A DNA stretch of 64,000 nt, taken from NCBI GenBank assembly GCA_016790285.1, contig JAEUPJ010000070.1, positions 20,846-84,845 on the forward strand, written 5' to 3'. Below, piece after piece: positions 27,185-34,678 of the stretch. The notes under the pieces are model-generated. The model ran no database searches. It worked only from the letters and a program-made list of their open reading frames with translations, and had not been told where the DNA came from. Positions within the stretch are counted from its first letter, which is position 1; every line of letters starts with the position of its first letter. The translations under genes were made by a program, and so were the position numbers. The stretch is from Roseateles sp. (GTDB taxonomy: Bacteria > Pseudomonadota > Gammaproteobacteria > Burkholderiales > Burkholderiaceae_C).

Positions 27185-27970
27185 TTAGCGCGTCAGTGCC
27201 GAGGCGAACAGGGCGTCCTTCTGGGCGGGCTGTGGGTAGTTGATGAGCACGGCGCGGTACTGGCCCTTGAAGACGAACAGGCTGCCGGCGGCGCAGCCGA
27301 CCACCCCGCAGGCCTTGATCAGGGCCTCGATGTCGCCGAGCGAACCGGCGCCGCCGAGCACGCTCATCGGGATGCGGATGGCGGCCCGTACCTGGCGTGC
27401 CAGCTCCAGGTCATAGCCCTTCATCACGCCGTCGCGGTCGACCGAGTTGATGACGATCTCGCCTGCACCCTGGGCCTGGCACTCCTCCGCAAAGGCGATC
27501 GGATCGAGCTTGTGTGCCTTGGTGGCGTTGTGCGTGCAGAGCTCGAAGCCGCTGGCAAAGAAGCCGGTCTTCTTGCGGACGTCGAGCACCACGACGACGC
27601 TCTGCCCGCCCACGGCATCGGCGATGCGGCGGATGACGGTTGGGTCCTCGATGGCTGCGCTGCTGATGCAGACCTTCTCCACGCCCAGCTCGATGATCCG
27701 CTTGGCCTGCTCTGGCGTGCGCACGCCGCCGCCATAGGCCAGCGGCATGCGGCATTCCGCTGCAAGGTCCTGGATGAGCTTGTAGTCGGGTTCGACGCCG
27801 TTGCGCGTGGCGTCGATGTCCAGCACGACGAGCTCGTCGGACTCCTTCTCGTTGAAGATCTTGACCGCATTGATCGGGTCGCCCACGTACTTCGGGTCCT
27901 TGAAGCCGACCGTCTTGACGAGGCCGCCTTCGTGCACGAGCAGGCAGGGGGTGATGCGCGGTCTCAGCAT
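27185..27970 (-). CDS. wbuZ: HisF-like amidation protein WbuZ
   Basis: A 261-residue (beta/alpha)8 barrel of the HisF family (MLRPRITPCLLV start; LDIDATRNGVEPDY; MPLAYGGGVRTPEQAKRI; VVVLDVRKK; NSVDRDGVMKGYDLEL). HisF proteins of this subgroup pair with a HisH glutaminase and an N-acetyl sugar amidotransferase to deliver ammonia for acetamidino sugars. The gene is flanked by polysaccharide genes, and no other his gene is nearby. It overlaps hisH by seven bases. The hydrophobic C-terminal extension seen here (SLFVFKGQYRAVLINYP) is usual for the glycan-modification subgroup. Confidence 0.88.
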   Translation of the reverse strand: MLRPRITPCLLVHEGGLVKTVGFKDPKYVGDPINAVKIFNEKESDELVVLDIDATRNGVEPDYKLIQDLAAECRMPLAYGGGVRTPEQAKRIIELGVEKVCISSAAIEDPTVIRRIADAVGGQSVVVVLDVRKKTGFFASGFELCTHNATKAHKLDPIAFAEECQAQGAGEIVINSVDRDGVMKGYDLELARQVRAAIRIPMSVLGGAGSLGDIEALIKACGVVGCAAGSLFVFKGQYRAVLINYPQPAQKDALFASALTR

Positions 27971-28593
27971 GCCGACGACTCCAGCTCGGCGAAGTTCTTC
28001 AACAGCGCCGCGCCCCAGTGATGGCTCTTCTCAGGGTGGGCCTGCATGCCGTAGATGCAGCCGTTGCGCACGGCTGCTGTGAACGGCGAACCGTATTCGG
28101 CCCGCGCGGCGACGTGCGCCAGGTCCCGGCACTCGAAGTAGTAGGAGTGCAGAAAGTAGAAGCGCGCATCCGTCTCCAGGCCCTTGAACAGCGGGCTCCC
28201 GGCGACGGGCGCCACATCGTTCCAGCCCATGTGCGGCAGCGGCAGGCCGGCCATGCGGCCGGTGCTATCGAAATGCCGCACGTGGCCCGGCACCCAGCCG
28301 AGCCCGCGGCACTGGCCTTCGTCGCTGGACTCACCGAGCATCTGCATGCCCACGCAGATGCCCAGCACCGGCACGCCGCCGCGCGCGACGAGGGCGTCCA
28401 GCGGCTCACGGAGCCCGGAGTCGTTGAGGCGGTTCATCGCGTCGTCGAAACCGCCCACGCCGGGGAGGATGACGTGAGACGCACCTTCGAGGTCGCCGGC
28501 CACCGTGGCGAAGCGGGTGGCGATGTTCATGCGCTTGTACATGTTCGCCAGAGCGCCGATGTTGCCGACGCCGTAGCTGACGATACTGATCAT
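27964..28593 (-). CDS. hisH: HisH-like glutamine amidotransferase (WbuY) of the acetamidino module
   Basis: A 209-residue class I glutaminase. The oxyanion strand LPGVGGFDDAM, nucleophile elbow GICVGMQML (Cys near residue 80), HSYYFEC, and catalytic His-x-Glu in AHPEKSHHWG are present. It hydrolyses glutamine and feeds ammonia through the HisF-like barrel. Its genes overlap those of the partners on both sides (four bases with the amidotransferase, seven with wbuZ), which supports a three-protein complex. A role in histidine synthesis is unlikely in this context. Confidence 0.88.
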   Translation of the reverse strand: MISIVSYGVGNIGALANMYKRMNIATRFATVAGDLEGASHVILPGVGGFDDAMNRLNDSGLREPLDALVARGGVPVLGICVGMQMLGESSDEGQCRGLGWVPGHVRHFDSTGRMAGLPLPHMGWNDVAPVAGSPLFKGLETDARFYFLHSYYFECRDLAHVAARAEYGSPFTAAVRNGCIYGMQAHPEKSHHWGAALLKNFAELESSAC

Positions 28594-29729
28594 CGGATGA
28601 TCGCCCGTTGCACACCGAGCGCACGCAGCACGCGCGTGCCCAGCTCAATGATCGCCATGTCGTTGGCGTAGTCCTTGTAGGTCTTGGGGGCGCCACGGTG
28701 CAGGGCCTGGAGCTCGGCGACCGTCAGCCCGAGCTTGGTCGCGATGTACTCGAAGTCGTGCGCCAGGGTCTCGTCGTCGTAGGCTGGGATCCCGATCTTC
28801 GCCAACGCGTCCACGCGGCTGAGCTGGCCGGTCAGGATCAGGCTCGAGAAGTGCGCGCGGCGCTTGTCGTAGCCAAACTTGCTCGGCAGCCAGTAGCCTT
28901 CGTAGAAGCGCGTGAATCGCGACTCGTAGTGTTTGTGGGCGTACTTCTGCCAGCCGAATTTCTGCACCAGCTCGTCCATCGCGGCCTCCTTGAAGAAGGG
29001 CACATGGTTGAGCGGCTTGACGACCTGCACACCCTTGAAGAAGCGGTAGTAGATCTTGAAGCGGAAGATGCCTGCCAGCGGAAACTTCTTGAGCGGGCGG
29101 GTGCCGAAGCGGCGGTGGATGTCCTTCAGCTGGCGCACGTCGGAGGCGTGGTAGTGCCACTCCAGCGGCTCGCGCACGCATTCGGTTGAGTAGTTCGCAC
29201 CGGTGAGGATGTACTTGGCGTTGTGCTTGGCCGCGAAGTTGTACAGGCCCGCGAAGAAGGCGTGGTCCTGCGGGGTGTCCAGGTGGGGCACCTGGGCCTT
29301 GAAGAAGGCCAGTTGCAGGTCGCGCATCTCGGGCCAGTCCACGACCTCGGTGAATAGGTCCAGGCCCAGGCCGTCGACCAGCTTCTCGATGTTGTTGACC
29401 GCCTGCTGTGAATTCCAGCCTGCGTCGACGTGGTAGAGCAGCGGCCGCAGCCCGAACTTCTCCTTGGCGAGGTAGGTGACGTAGGAACTGTCCACGCCGC
29501 CGGACAGGCCGATCAGGCAGTCATGGTCCTTGCCCTTGCCGTCACGCTTGATCTGCGCCACCTGCGCCATGATCTCCTGCTCGCCACGTTCATCGGTGTG
29601 CCAGTTCGGCAGGATGTTGCGATGGTAGTTGTTGCAGTAGTCGCACCAGCCGCGCTCGTCGAACACGATGCCGGAGTCGGACGTGTCCATGATGCAGTTG
29701 GAGCAGATCTGGTAGGGGCGGGAAGGCAT
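28590..29729 (-). CDS. wbuX: N-acetyl sugar amidotransferase (WbpG/WbuX/PseA family)
   Basis: A 379-residue enzyme. The N-terminal zinc-ribbon-like block carries Cys pairs (ICSNCIMDTSDSG and WCDYCNNY, residues 8-34). The PP-loop GLSGGVDSSYV (near residue 75) adenylates the substrate. Family members turn an N-acetyl group into an N-acetamidino group using ammonia from the HisH/HisF pair. With WbjBCD upstream in the pathway, UDP-L-FucNAc or the lipid-linked sugar is the likely substrate, giving L-FucNAm as in E. coli O145-type clusters. It is the first gene of the module. Confidence 0.9.
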   Translation of the reverse strand: MPSRPYQICSNCIMDTSDSGIVFDERGWCDYCNNYHRNILPNWHTDERGEQEIMAQVAQIKRDGKGKDHDCLIGLSGGVDSSYVTYLAKEKFGLRPLLYHVDAGWNSQQAVNNIEKLVDGLGLDLFTEVVDWPEMRDLQLAFFKAQVPHLDTPQDHAFFAGLYNFAAKHNAKYILTGANYSTECVREPLEWHYHASDVRQLKDIHRRFGTRPLKKFPLAGIFRFKIYYRFFKGVQVVKPLNHVPFFKEAAMDELVQKFGWQKYAHKHYESRFTRFYEGYWLPSKFGYDKRRAHFSSLILTGQLSRVDALAKIGIPAYDDETLAHDFEYIATKLGLTVAELQALHRGAPKTYKDYANDMAIIELGTRVLRALGVQRAIIR

Positions 29730-29780
29730 GGTGCTGGCGGATATGGGCGTGATCCCCGTGGGGACAATGGATGGATGGGC

Positions 29781-30674
29781 TTACCAGCCAGAGAAGAGAC
29801 CGTACAGGCGACGCCGAAAATTGTAGAGGGCGGCGTTCGTGATCGAGAGGGCACGCAGGCGGTCGACCCAGCCGACCGGGCTGCGCAGCACGCCCAGCAT
29901 GCTGCCGGCCGAGCGCTGCTGCTCGCAAGCCACCTTGGCTTCGAGGTCGCGCCGACCGGGCTCGTCGAGCGCAGCGCGGTGCTTCCCCAGGAACAGCGAG
30001 TAGGCCTTCAGGCGAGCGGTGATCTTGCGGTTGTACTCGGGGAAGGGCACCAGCATGTTGATGCTGTTGCCGGCGTGCACGCGCCACTGGCAGCCGATGA
30101 TGTCGCTGTGCACGACCCGCAGGCTTGGCAGGTGCAGCACCGCGAGCTCCATCCAGGTGTCTTCGTTGGGCAGCGTTTCGGGCACCGGGAAGATCGTCTG
30201 CAGCGCCATTCGGTTCATGAACGGCGAGATGCCGGACAGCGCCCCACGGCCGTGCGCCCGGGGCACCACGTGGCCATCGTAGCGCTTGATCTCCGACATC
30301 GTCACCAGCTTGCACAACCCGACGACCGGCTCGTCATCGGGCAGGCCATTCACCTTGGCCAGGCGTGCTGCGAGGCTGCCGGCCGGCATGAGGTCGTCGC
30401 CCGCGAAGATGCAGGTGAAGCGTCCTTGTGCGAGAGCCACGCCATGGTTGAAGGCCGAACACTTCCCCGCGCGCGGGTTGCGGGCCACTTGCAGCTGCGG
30501 GTAGCGCTTCTGCAGGTCGGACAGGATGGCGAACGTGGCGTCCGTCGAGCCGTCATCGACCACGATGACCTCATGGCGCAGGCCTTCCTGGGCCAGGATG
30601 CTTTCGATGGCCGAGGAGACGTATTTCTCCTCGTTCTTGACGGCGACAACTACCGAGACGTCGATGGGGCTCAT
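29781..30674 (-). CDS. Glycosyltransferase family 2
   Basis: A 297-residue GT-A enzyme. VSVVVAVKNEEKYVSSAIESI opens the nucleotide-binding domain, then IVVDDGSTDAT, the GKCSAFNHGVALAQG stretch and the metal-binding FAGDDLM (near residue 92). It has no membrane segment. It should add one sugar of the repeat unit. It overlaps the polymerase gene by four bases and lies 51 bases before wbuX. Confidence 0.9.
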   Translation of the reverse strand: MSPIDVSVVVAVKNEEKYVSSAIESILAQEGLRHEVIVVDDGSTDATFAILSDLQKRYPQLQVARNPRAGKCSAFNHGVALAQGRFTCIFAGDDLMPAGSLAARLAKVNGLPDDEPVVGLCKLVTMSEIKRYDGHVVPRAHGRGALSGISPFMNRMALQTIFPVPETLPNEDTWMELAVLHLPSLRVVHSDIIGCQWRVHAGNSINMLVPFPEYNRKITARLKAYSLFLGKHRAALDEPGRRDLEAKVACEQQRSAGSMLGVLRSPVGWVDRLRALSITNAALYNFRRRLYGLFSGW

Positions 30675-31933
30675 GGCTTCTGTGGCGAGCGCGGGGCGGC
30701 CGGGGTGGGTGTTCTGGCAGGGCGTCGCGGCACGACGGCGATCCGGCCGAACAGGGCGAGCATGAAGATCAGCGCGTAGCCGTTGCTGAGCAGGGTGCCG
30801 ATCAGGCCGCTGGTGAAGATTGCAAAGCAGAAGATGGGCCAGAGCGCCTTGAACGCTTCGTCACGGGAGCGGCTGAACCAGCGCAGCACCTGACCCACGA
30901 GCAAGGACAGGAGGACGACACCGGGCCAGTCGAAGTTGACGAAGGCTTCGGTGATGTAGACGGAATTGGTGTTGGCGATGTCGCTCCAGCCCCACTGGTA
31001 CTCCGAAACTAGGCGCTCCATGTTGACGCGCTCCAGGCCGAACAGGCCTGCGAAGAAGGAACTGGTCGCCCCCCACAGCGGCTGGCCGCCGAACTGCTCC
31101 GCATGCACCAGCAGCGTGTCGGAGGCCGAGAACATCGGCACGGCCGTGCTGCGCCAGATCAGGTGCTCGACCGAATTGGCGGGGAGGTAGGTGGCCAGGA
31201 AATAGTCCGAATCGGACGCTGCCACGGCCGCTTCCGAGGCGGGGCCGTCGGCGCCGCCGAAAGCCAGCAGCGTGACGCCGAACAGCAGCGCGACGCTGCC
31301 GCCGACGATAGCGATCACCTTGCTCGTGCTGGCCCGGGTCCCCTGCGAAGCCAAGTAGAGCAGGGGAAAGAGCACATTGATGAAGAGGGCCTTCTGCAGG
31401 AAGCTCAGCGAATAGGCCAGAAAGATGGCGAGCAGCAGGAAGCGCGACCGCGACTTCTGGATGAAATGCAGCGCCAGGCTGTAGGGCAGAAGGGCACTGA
31501 CGAACAGCGTGCTCAGGTAGATGAGTGCCGCTTCGGCGCCGGTACGGGTCTTCAGGAAGTCGCCGCGCTGTAGGGCCAGCTCCGCCGCTGTTGCGCCCCG
31601 GAAGGCCGACACGATCGGGATGGAATCGGCCGTGACCAGGGTGATGACCAGGAAGATGCCGAAAGTGCCCCAGACCGTCCAGTGGAAGGAGCGGGAGTCG
31701 ATGCGGATGCGCGGGGCGTCGAGCGCGAAGCGGTGATCCAGCAGCGGCAGCCGGTAGCCGATGGCGATGCAGGTGCAGGCCACTGCGGTCAAGATGCCCA
31801 GTTGGACGAAGTACGGATTGGGCAGCACCAGCGCATCCACGCCCACGGGCAGGGCGAGGTAGATGACTGCCATCGCGGCAATGAACACCCAGGGCGCGGT
31901 GCGGGTGTTGAACAGGCGCTTAAACATGCGCAA
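30671..31933 (-). CDS. Wzy-type oligosaccharide repeat-unit polymerase (predicted)
   Basis: A 420-residue protein with about 10-12 hydrophobic segments and a large periplasmic loop between two of them (about residues 235-300, including YLPANSVEHLIWRS and MERLVSEYQWGWSD). This is the topology of Wzy polymerases, which join repeat units in the periplasm. Sequence conservation in the family is too low for firm recognition, so the call rests on topology and on being the only such protein between flippase, chain-length regulator and glycosyltransferases. Two Met codons (31933 and 31927) are possible starts. Confidence 0.75.
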   Translation of the reverse strand: MRMFKRLFNTRTAPWVFIAAMAVIYLALPVGVDALVLPNPYFVQLGILTAVACTCIAIGYRLPLLDHRFALDAPRIRIDSRSFHWTVWGTFGIFLVITLVTADSIPIVSAFRGATAAELALQRGDFLKTRTGAEAALIYLSTLFVSALLPYSLALHFIQKSRSRFLLLAIFLAYSLSFLQKALFINVLFPLLYLASQGTRASTSKVIAIVGGSVALLFGVTLLAFGGADGPASEAAVAASDSDYFLATYLPANSVEHLIWRSTAVPMFSASDTLLVHAEQFGGQPLWGATSSFFAGLFGLERVNMERLVSEYQWGWSDIANTNSVYITEAFVNFDWPGVVLLSLLVGQVLRWFSRSRDEAFKALWPIFCFAIFTSGLIGTLLSNGYALIFMLALFGRIAVVPRRPARTPTPAAPRSPQKP

Positions 31934-31997
31934 GCTCCCGGATGCCGTTGAGCGCCGGCCGCACGGGCATGTTGTTGGCGAGGGGCTGGTGCGTCAT
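31920..31997 (-). CDS. Possible 25-residue ORF bridging flippase and polymerase genes
   Basis: A short frame begins at an ATG overlapping the flippase stop (ATGA). It encodes MTHQPLANNMPVRPALNGIR plus five more residues, and ends at a TAA 14 bases inside the polymerase gene. The arrangement could keep ribosomes moving across the 60-base gap (translational coupling). No homologue is recognised, and it may be fortuitous. Confidence 0.25.
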   Translation of the reverse strand: MTHQPLANNMPVRPALNGIRELAHV

Positions 31998-33376
31998 CGG
32001 CCACCTCCGAGGGCGCTGATCAGCGCGGCCAGCGCAGCCGCAGCGGCCGTCCAGACCAGTGTCACGAGGACGCCCTGGCGGTCGCCCACCGACGACAGGC
32101 GCAGGGGCACGCCGGCAGAGATCATGACGAGCAGCAGATAGAACAGGTAGACGACGGCGCCCGACGCGGCGTAGGCCTCGGTGACCCAGCCCGGGGCAAC
32201 ACGAGCCGCTGCCAGCACCGCGCCGACACGCACCAGCAGTGACGCGGCCTGCAGCAGGAAGGCGCGGCGCTGATGCCCGGTCACGTGCAACGCCATCGAG
32301 ATGGGCGAGGCCAGGAACTGCAGCGCGAACCATGGCACCATCGCAGCCACCATCTCACCCGAGCGCGACCAGGCGGGCCCCAGCATCAGGCCGAACAGGC
32401 CCGGTGCCAACAACCCGGCTGCGATGATCGGCCCCAGGCCGGCCTTGGTCAGCCCGCGCAGCACGCCGACCGTGAACGTGCCCAGCTGACCGGCGCGGTG
32501 TTCCTCGGCAGCGCGCGATAGGAAGACCTGCCCGATCGCCGTGCCGATGAGGGCGATGGGCACCTGCATGACGTAGATTGCCATCGACAGATGGCCCGCC
32601 TCGGCCGGCGCGGCCAGCGCGGCGATCAGGATGATCGGCAGCTGGATGGCGGCGCTGTTGGCGAGTGCTTCGATGGTCGAGTACTTCGGGAACCGCACAT
32701 ACTCGCGCGCCAGCTCGCGCATGCGCGACAGCCGCAGCCGGCGTCGAGCGCGCACCAGGTCTCCGCCCAGTGCGAGGCACGCGACGCCGCTGTTCATGAC
32801 ATAGCCCACGAGCAGGCCAACCGGCCCGGCACCCAGGCTGGCCAGGCCGATCTGCGTGCCCGCGCTGGCCGCCGACTGGGCGACCCGCACGCGCGACAGC
32901 GGCCCGAAGCGCTTGAGGCGGATCTGCCAGGACTGCAAGGCGCTGTAAGCCCCGGCCGCCAGCACGCCGAGCGGCAGCAGCAGTAGGTAGTGCGCCAGTG
33001 CCGGCTGGCCCAGGGCCTGCGCGATGCGATCGGGCGCCACGACCACCGCGACGGCGAGCGCCAGGGCCACCAGGCAGGCGCAGGCCAGCGACAGTGCCAC
33101 GAGGTGCTGAGCGTCGTCGTCGTGCTCGGGCATCGGCACGGCGACGTCGTACCTCAGGCAACTGGCCACGGCGATGATGGACAGCGTGCCCGAGAACACG
33201 GCGAGCAGGCCGAAGTCGGCGGGCGTGTACAGGCGGGACAGCACCGGTAGCGCCAGTGCCGTGAGACCGTGCGCGAGGGCCGTGCCGCTCGCCAGCACGA
33301 GGACCGCACGCAGCAGCCCGGGACGGGATTTGGGTCCGGGCTCGGCCATGGGTGTCGTCGCCTGTCGCGCCTGCAT
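31994..33376 (-). CDS. Wzx-type polysaccharide flippase (second of two)
   Basis: A 460-residue polytopic protein with about 12 hydrophobic segments. The N-terminal block RAVLVLASGTALAHGLTAL and LSRLYTPADFGLLAVFSG are typical of the MOP/Wzx family. It should translocate undecaprenyl-linked repeat units. I start at ATG 33376, which has a GGTGGGA-like ribosome site; ATG 33349 is a shorter option and the frame extends upstream to 33439 without conserved sequence. Its sequence differs clearly from the flippase at 16985, so the two are not a recent duplication. Confidence 0.88.
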   Translation of the reverse strand: MQARQATTPMAEPGPKSRPGLLRAVLVLASGTALAHGLTALALPVLSRLYTPADFGLLAVFSGTLSIIAVASCLRYDVAVPMPEHDDDAQHLVALSLACACLVALALAVAVVVAPDRIAQALGQPALAHYLLLLPLGVLAAGAYSALQSWQIRLKRFGPLSRVRVAQSAASAGTQIGLASLGAGPVGLLVGYVMNSGVACLALGGDLVRARRRLRLSRMRELAREYVRFPKYSTIEALANSAAIQLPIILIAALAAPAEAGHLSMAIYVMQVPIALIGTAIGQVFLSRAAEEHRAGQLGTFTVGVLRGLTKAGLGPIIAAGLLAPGLFGLMLGPAWSRSGEMVAAMVPWFALQFLASPISMALHVTGHQRRAFLLQAASLLVRVGAVLAAARVAPGWVTEAYAASGAVVYLFYLLLVMISAGVPLRLSSVGDRQGVLVTLVWTAAAAALAALISALGGGR

Positions 33377-33568
33377 CAGCAGCGGTCCCACCGGGTCAGG
33401 CGAGTGCCACCGTGCCCCGTACCGACCGGGCGGAGGCACGCGCAGGGCCGCGCGCCGCCCAGTGGCAGCGAGCGGGCGTAGCGATGGCGGCGGGTGGCAT
33501 GGCGGTACGGCTCATTCAGATGGGGCGGCGTGCAATCGGGGTGCAGGCCAGACCTCGGAGGTCGTCGC

Positions 33569-34669
33569 CTAGACCCGCTGCCCGGCGCGTTCGCGGATCA
33601 GCGACAACGTGGTCTTAACAGCCACGCCGATCAGCGCGAGCACGAAGCCGAGGATCATCAACTGGCTGCGCTTGGGCTTGGACTTGCGCTCGGGCGGCTG
33701 GGCCGCGTCGATCACTTGCAACTGCCCGCCATCGCGGCTCTCGTCCACGCGGGCGAGTTCGTACTGGCGCGCGATCAGGTCGAACAGGCTTTCCTGGTAC
33801 TTGAACTCGCGGTAGGCGCCGATGTAGCCGCCGGCGGCCGACTGTTCCACAGTGCCCGCGCGGGCCAGCTCGCTGCGCAGGCGACCGACGGCGGCGCTCT
33901 GCTGCTGCACTTCCGGTGTGGTTTCGGCTAGGCTGCTGCGCAGCATCTGCAGGCGCACCTCGGCGCTGGTGAGCTCCGCGCGCAGTTTGGCCACGGCCTC
34001 GACCGCGGCCTTGGGCTCGGCCTTGATCGTGTCCGTGGAAACACCGCTGCCCTGCAGCGCGGCCTGGGCCGCGTCGAGCCGGGCGCGGACCTGCTTGAGC
34101 TGCCCCTCGAAGAACGCGCGGCGCTGCTGGGCCTCCGTCAGCGTCAAGCCGGCGGTCAGCTTGCGCAGCTCCTCGATATACGCGTTGGCCATGTCGGCGG
34201 CCCGCTTGGGGTCGTGGTCATCGACTTCCAGCGTGATGACGCCGTCCTTCTTGCCCAGCGTGACTCGGGTGTTCTCGGCGAGCTTCAGGCGCGAGTCGTG
34301 GCGCAACTTCTCGTCGTAGACCGTCGTCAGGTCGAAGCGCTCGATCATGCGGTCGGCAATCGTGCGGCTTTGCGCGAAGGTGACATGCTGGTCGCCGCTG
34401 TTGCGCAGCCCCCCCGAAAGGCCGGCCAGGGCACCAAGCGATGCCAGGGCGCCGGTCGCACCACCTTGCTGCTGCTGGGGCGGCATGAAGGTCGTGCGGG
34501 CGGTGAAGGTCGGCGTGATCAGGTAGCTAGCCCCAAGGGCCAGCACGGCGGCGGCCAGCGGAGCACCGATCATCCAGCGCCAGTTGGCCAGCAGCGCAGC
34601 GCCGATTTCGGACAGCGTCAGTTCAGACTCGGAGGGCGGGGTCCCCGCATCGGTGGGAAGCATCGACAA
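33569..34669 (-). CDS. Wzz-type polysaccharide chain-length regulator
   Basis: A 366-residue protein with two membrane helices, at residues 35-52 (APLAAAVLALGASYLI) and near 338-358 (LMILGFVLALIGVAVKTTL). Between them lies a long coiled-coil periplasmic domain. YREFKYQESLFDLIARQYE followed by the Pro-rich VIDAAQPPERKSKPKR just before the second helix is the GNVR/Wzz signature. There is no cytoplasmic Walker-box kinase, so it is a pure Wzz rather than a Wzc. It follows the Wza-like gene directly and controls chain length with Wzy. Confidence 0.92.
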   Translation of the reverse strand: MSMLPTDAGTPPSESELTLSEIGAALLANWRWMIGAPLAAAVLALGASYLITPTFTARTTFMPPQQQQGGATGALASLGALAGLSGGLRNSGDQHVTFAQSRTIADRMIERFDLTTVYDEKLRHDSRLKLAENTRVTLGKKDGVITLEVDDHDPKRAADMANAYIEELRKLTAGLTLTEAQQRRAFFEGQLKQVRARLDAAQAALQGSGVSTDTIKAEPKAAVEAVAKLRAELTSAEVRLQMLRSSLAETTPEVQQQSAAVGRLRSELARAGTVEQSAAGGYIGAYREFKYQESLFDLIARQYELARVDESRDGGQLQVIDAAQPPERKSKPKRSQLMILGFVLALIGVAVKTTLSLIRERAGQRV

Positions 34670-34678
34670 ATCTCGCCC

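Noticed and set aside
27185-28593. HisF and HisH as histidine biosynthesis genes
   Set aside because: They overlap an N-acetyl sugar amidotransferase and sit among polysaccharide genes with no other his gene; the amidination role explains the context better.
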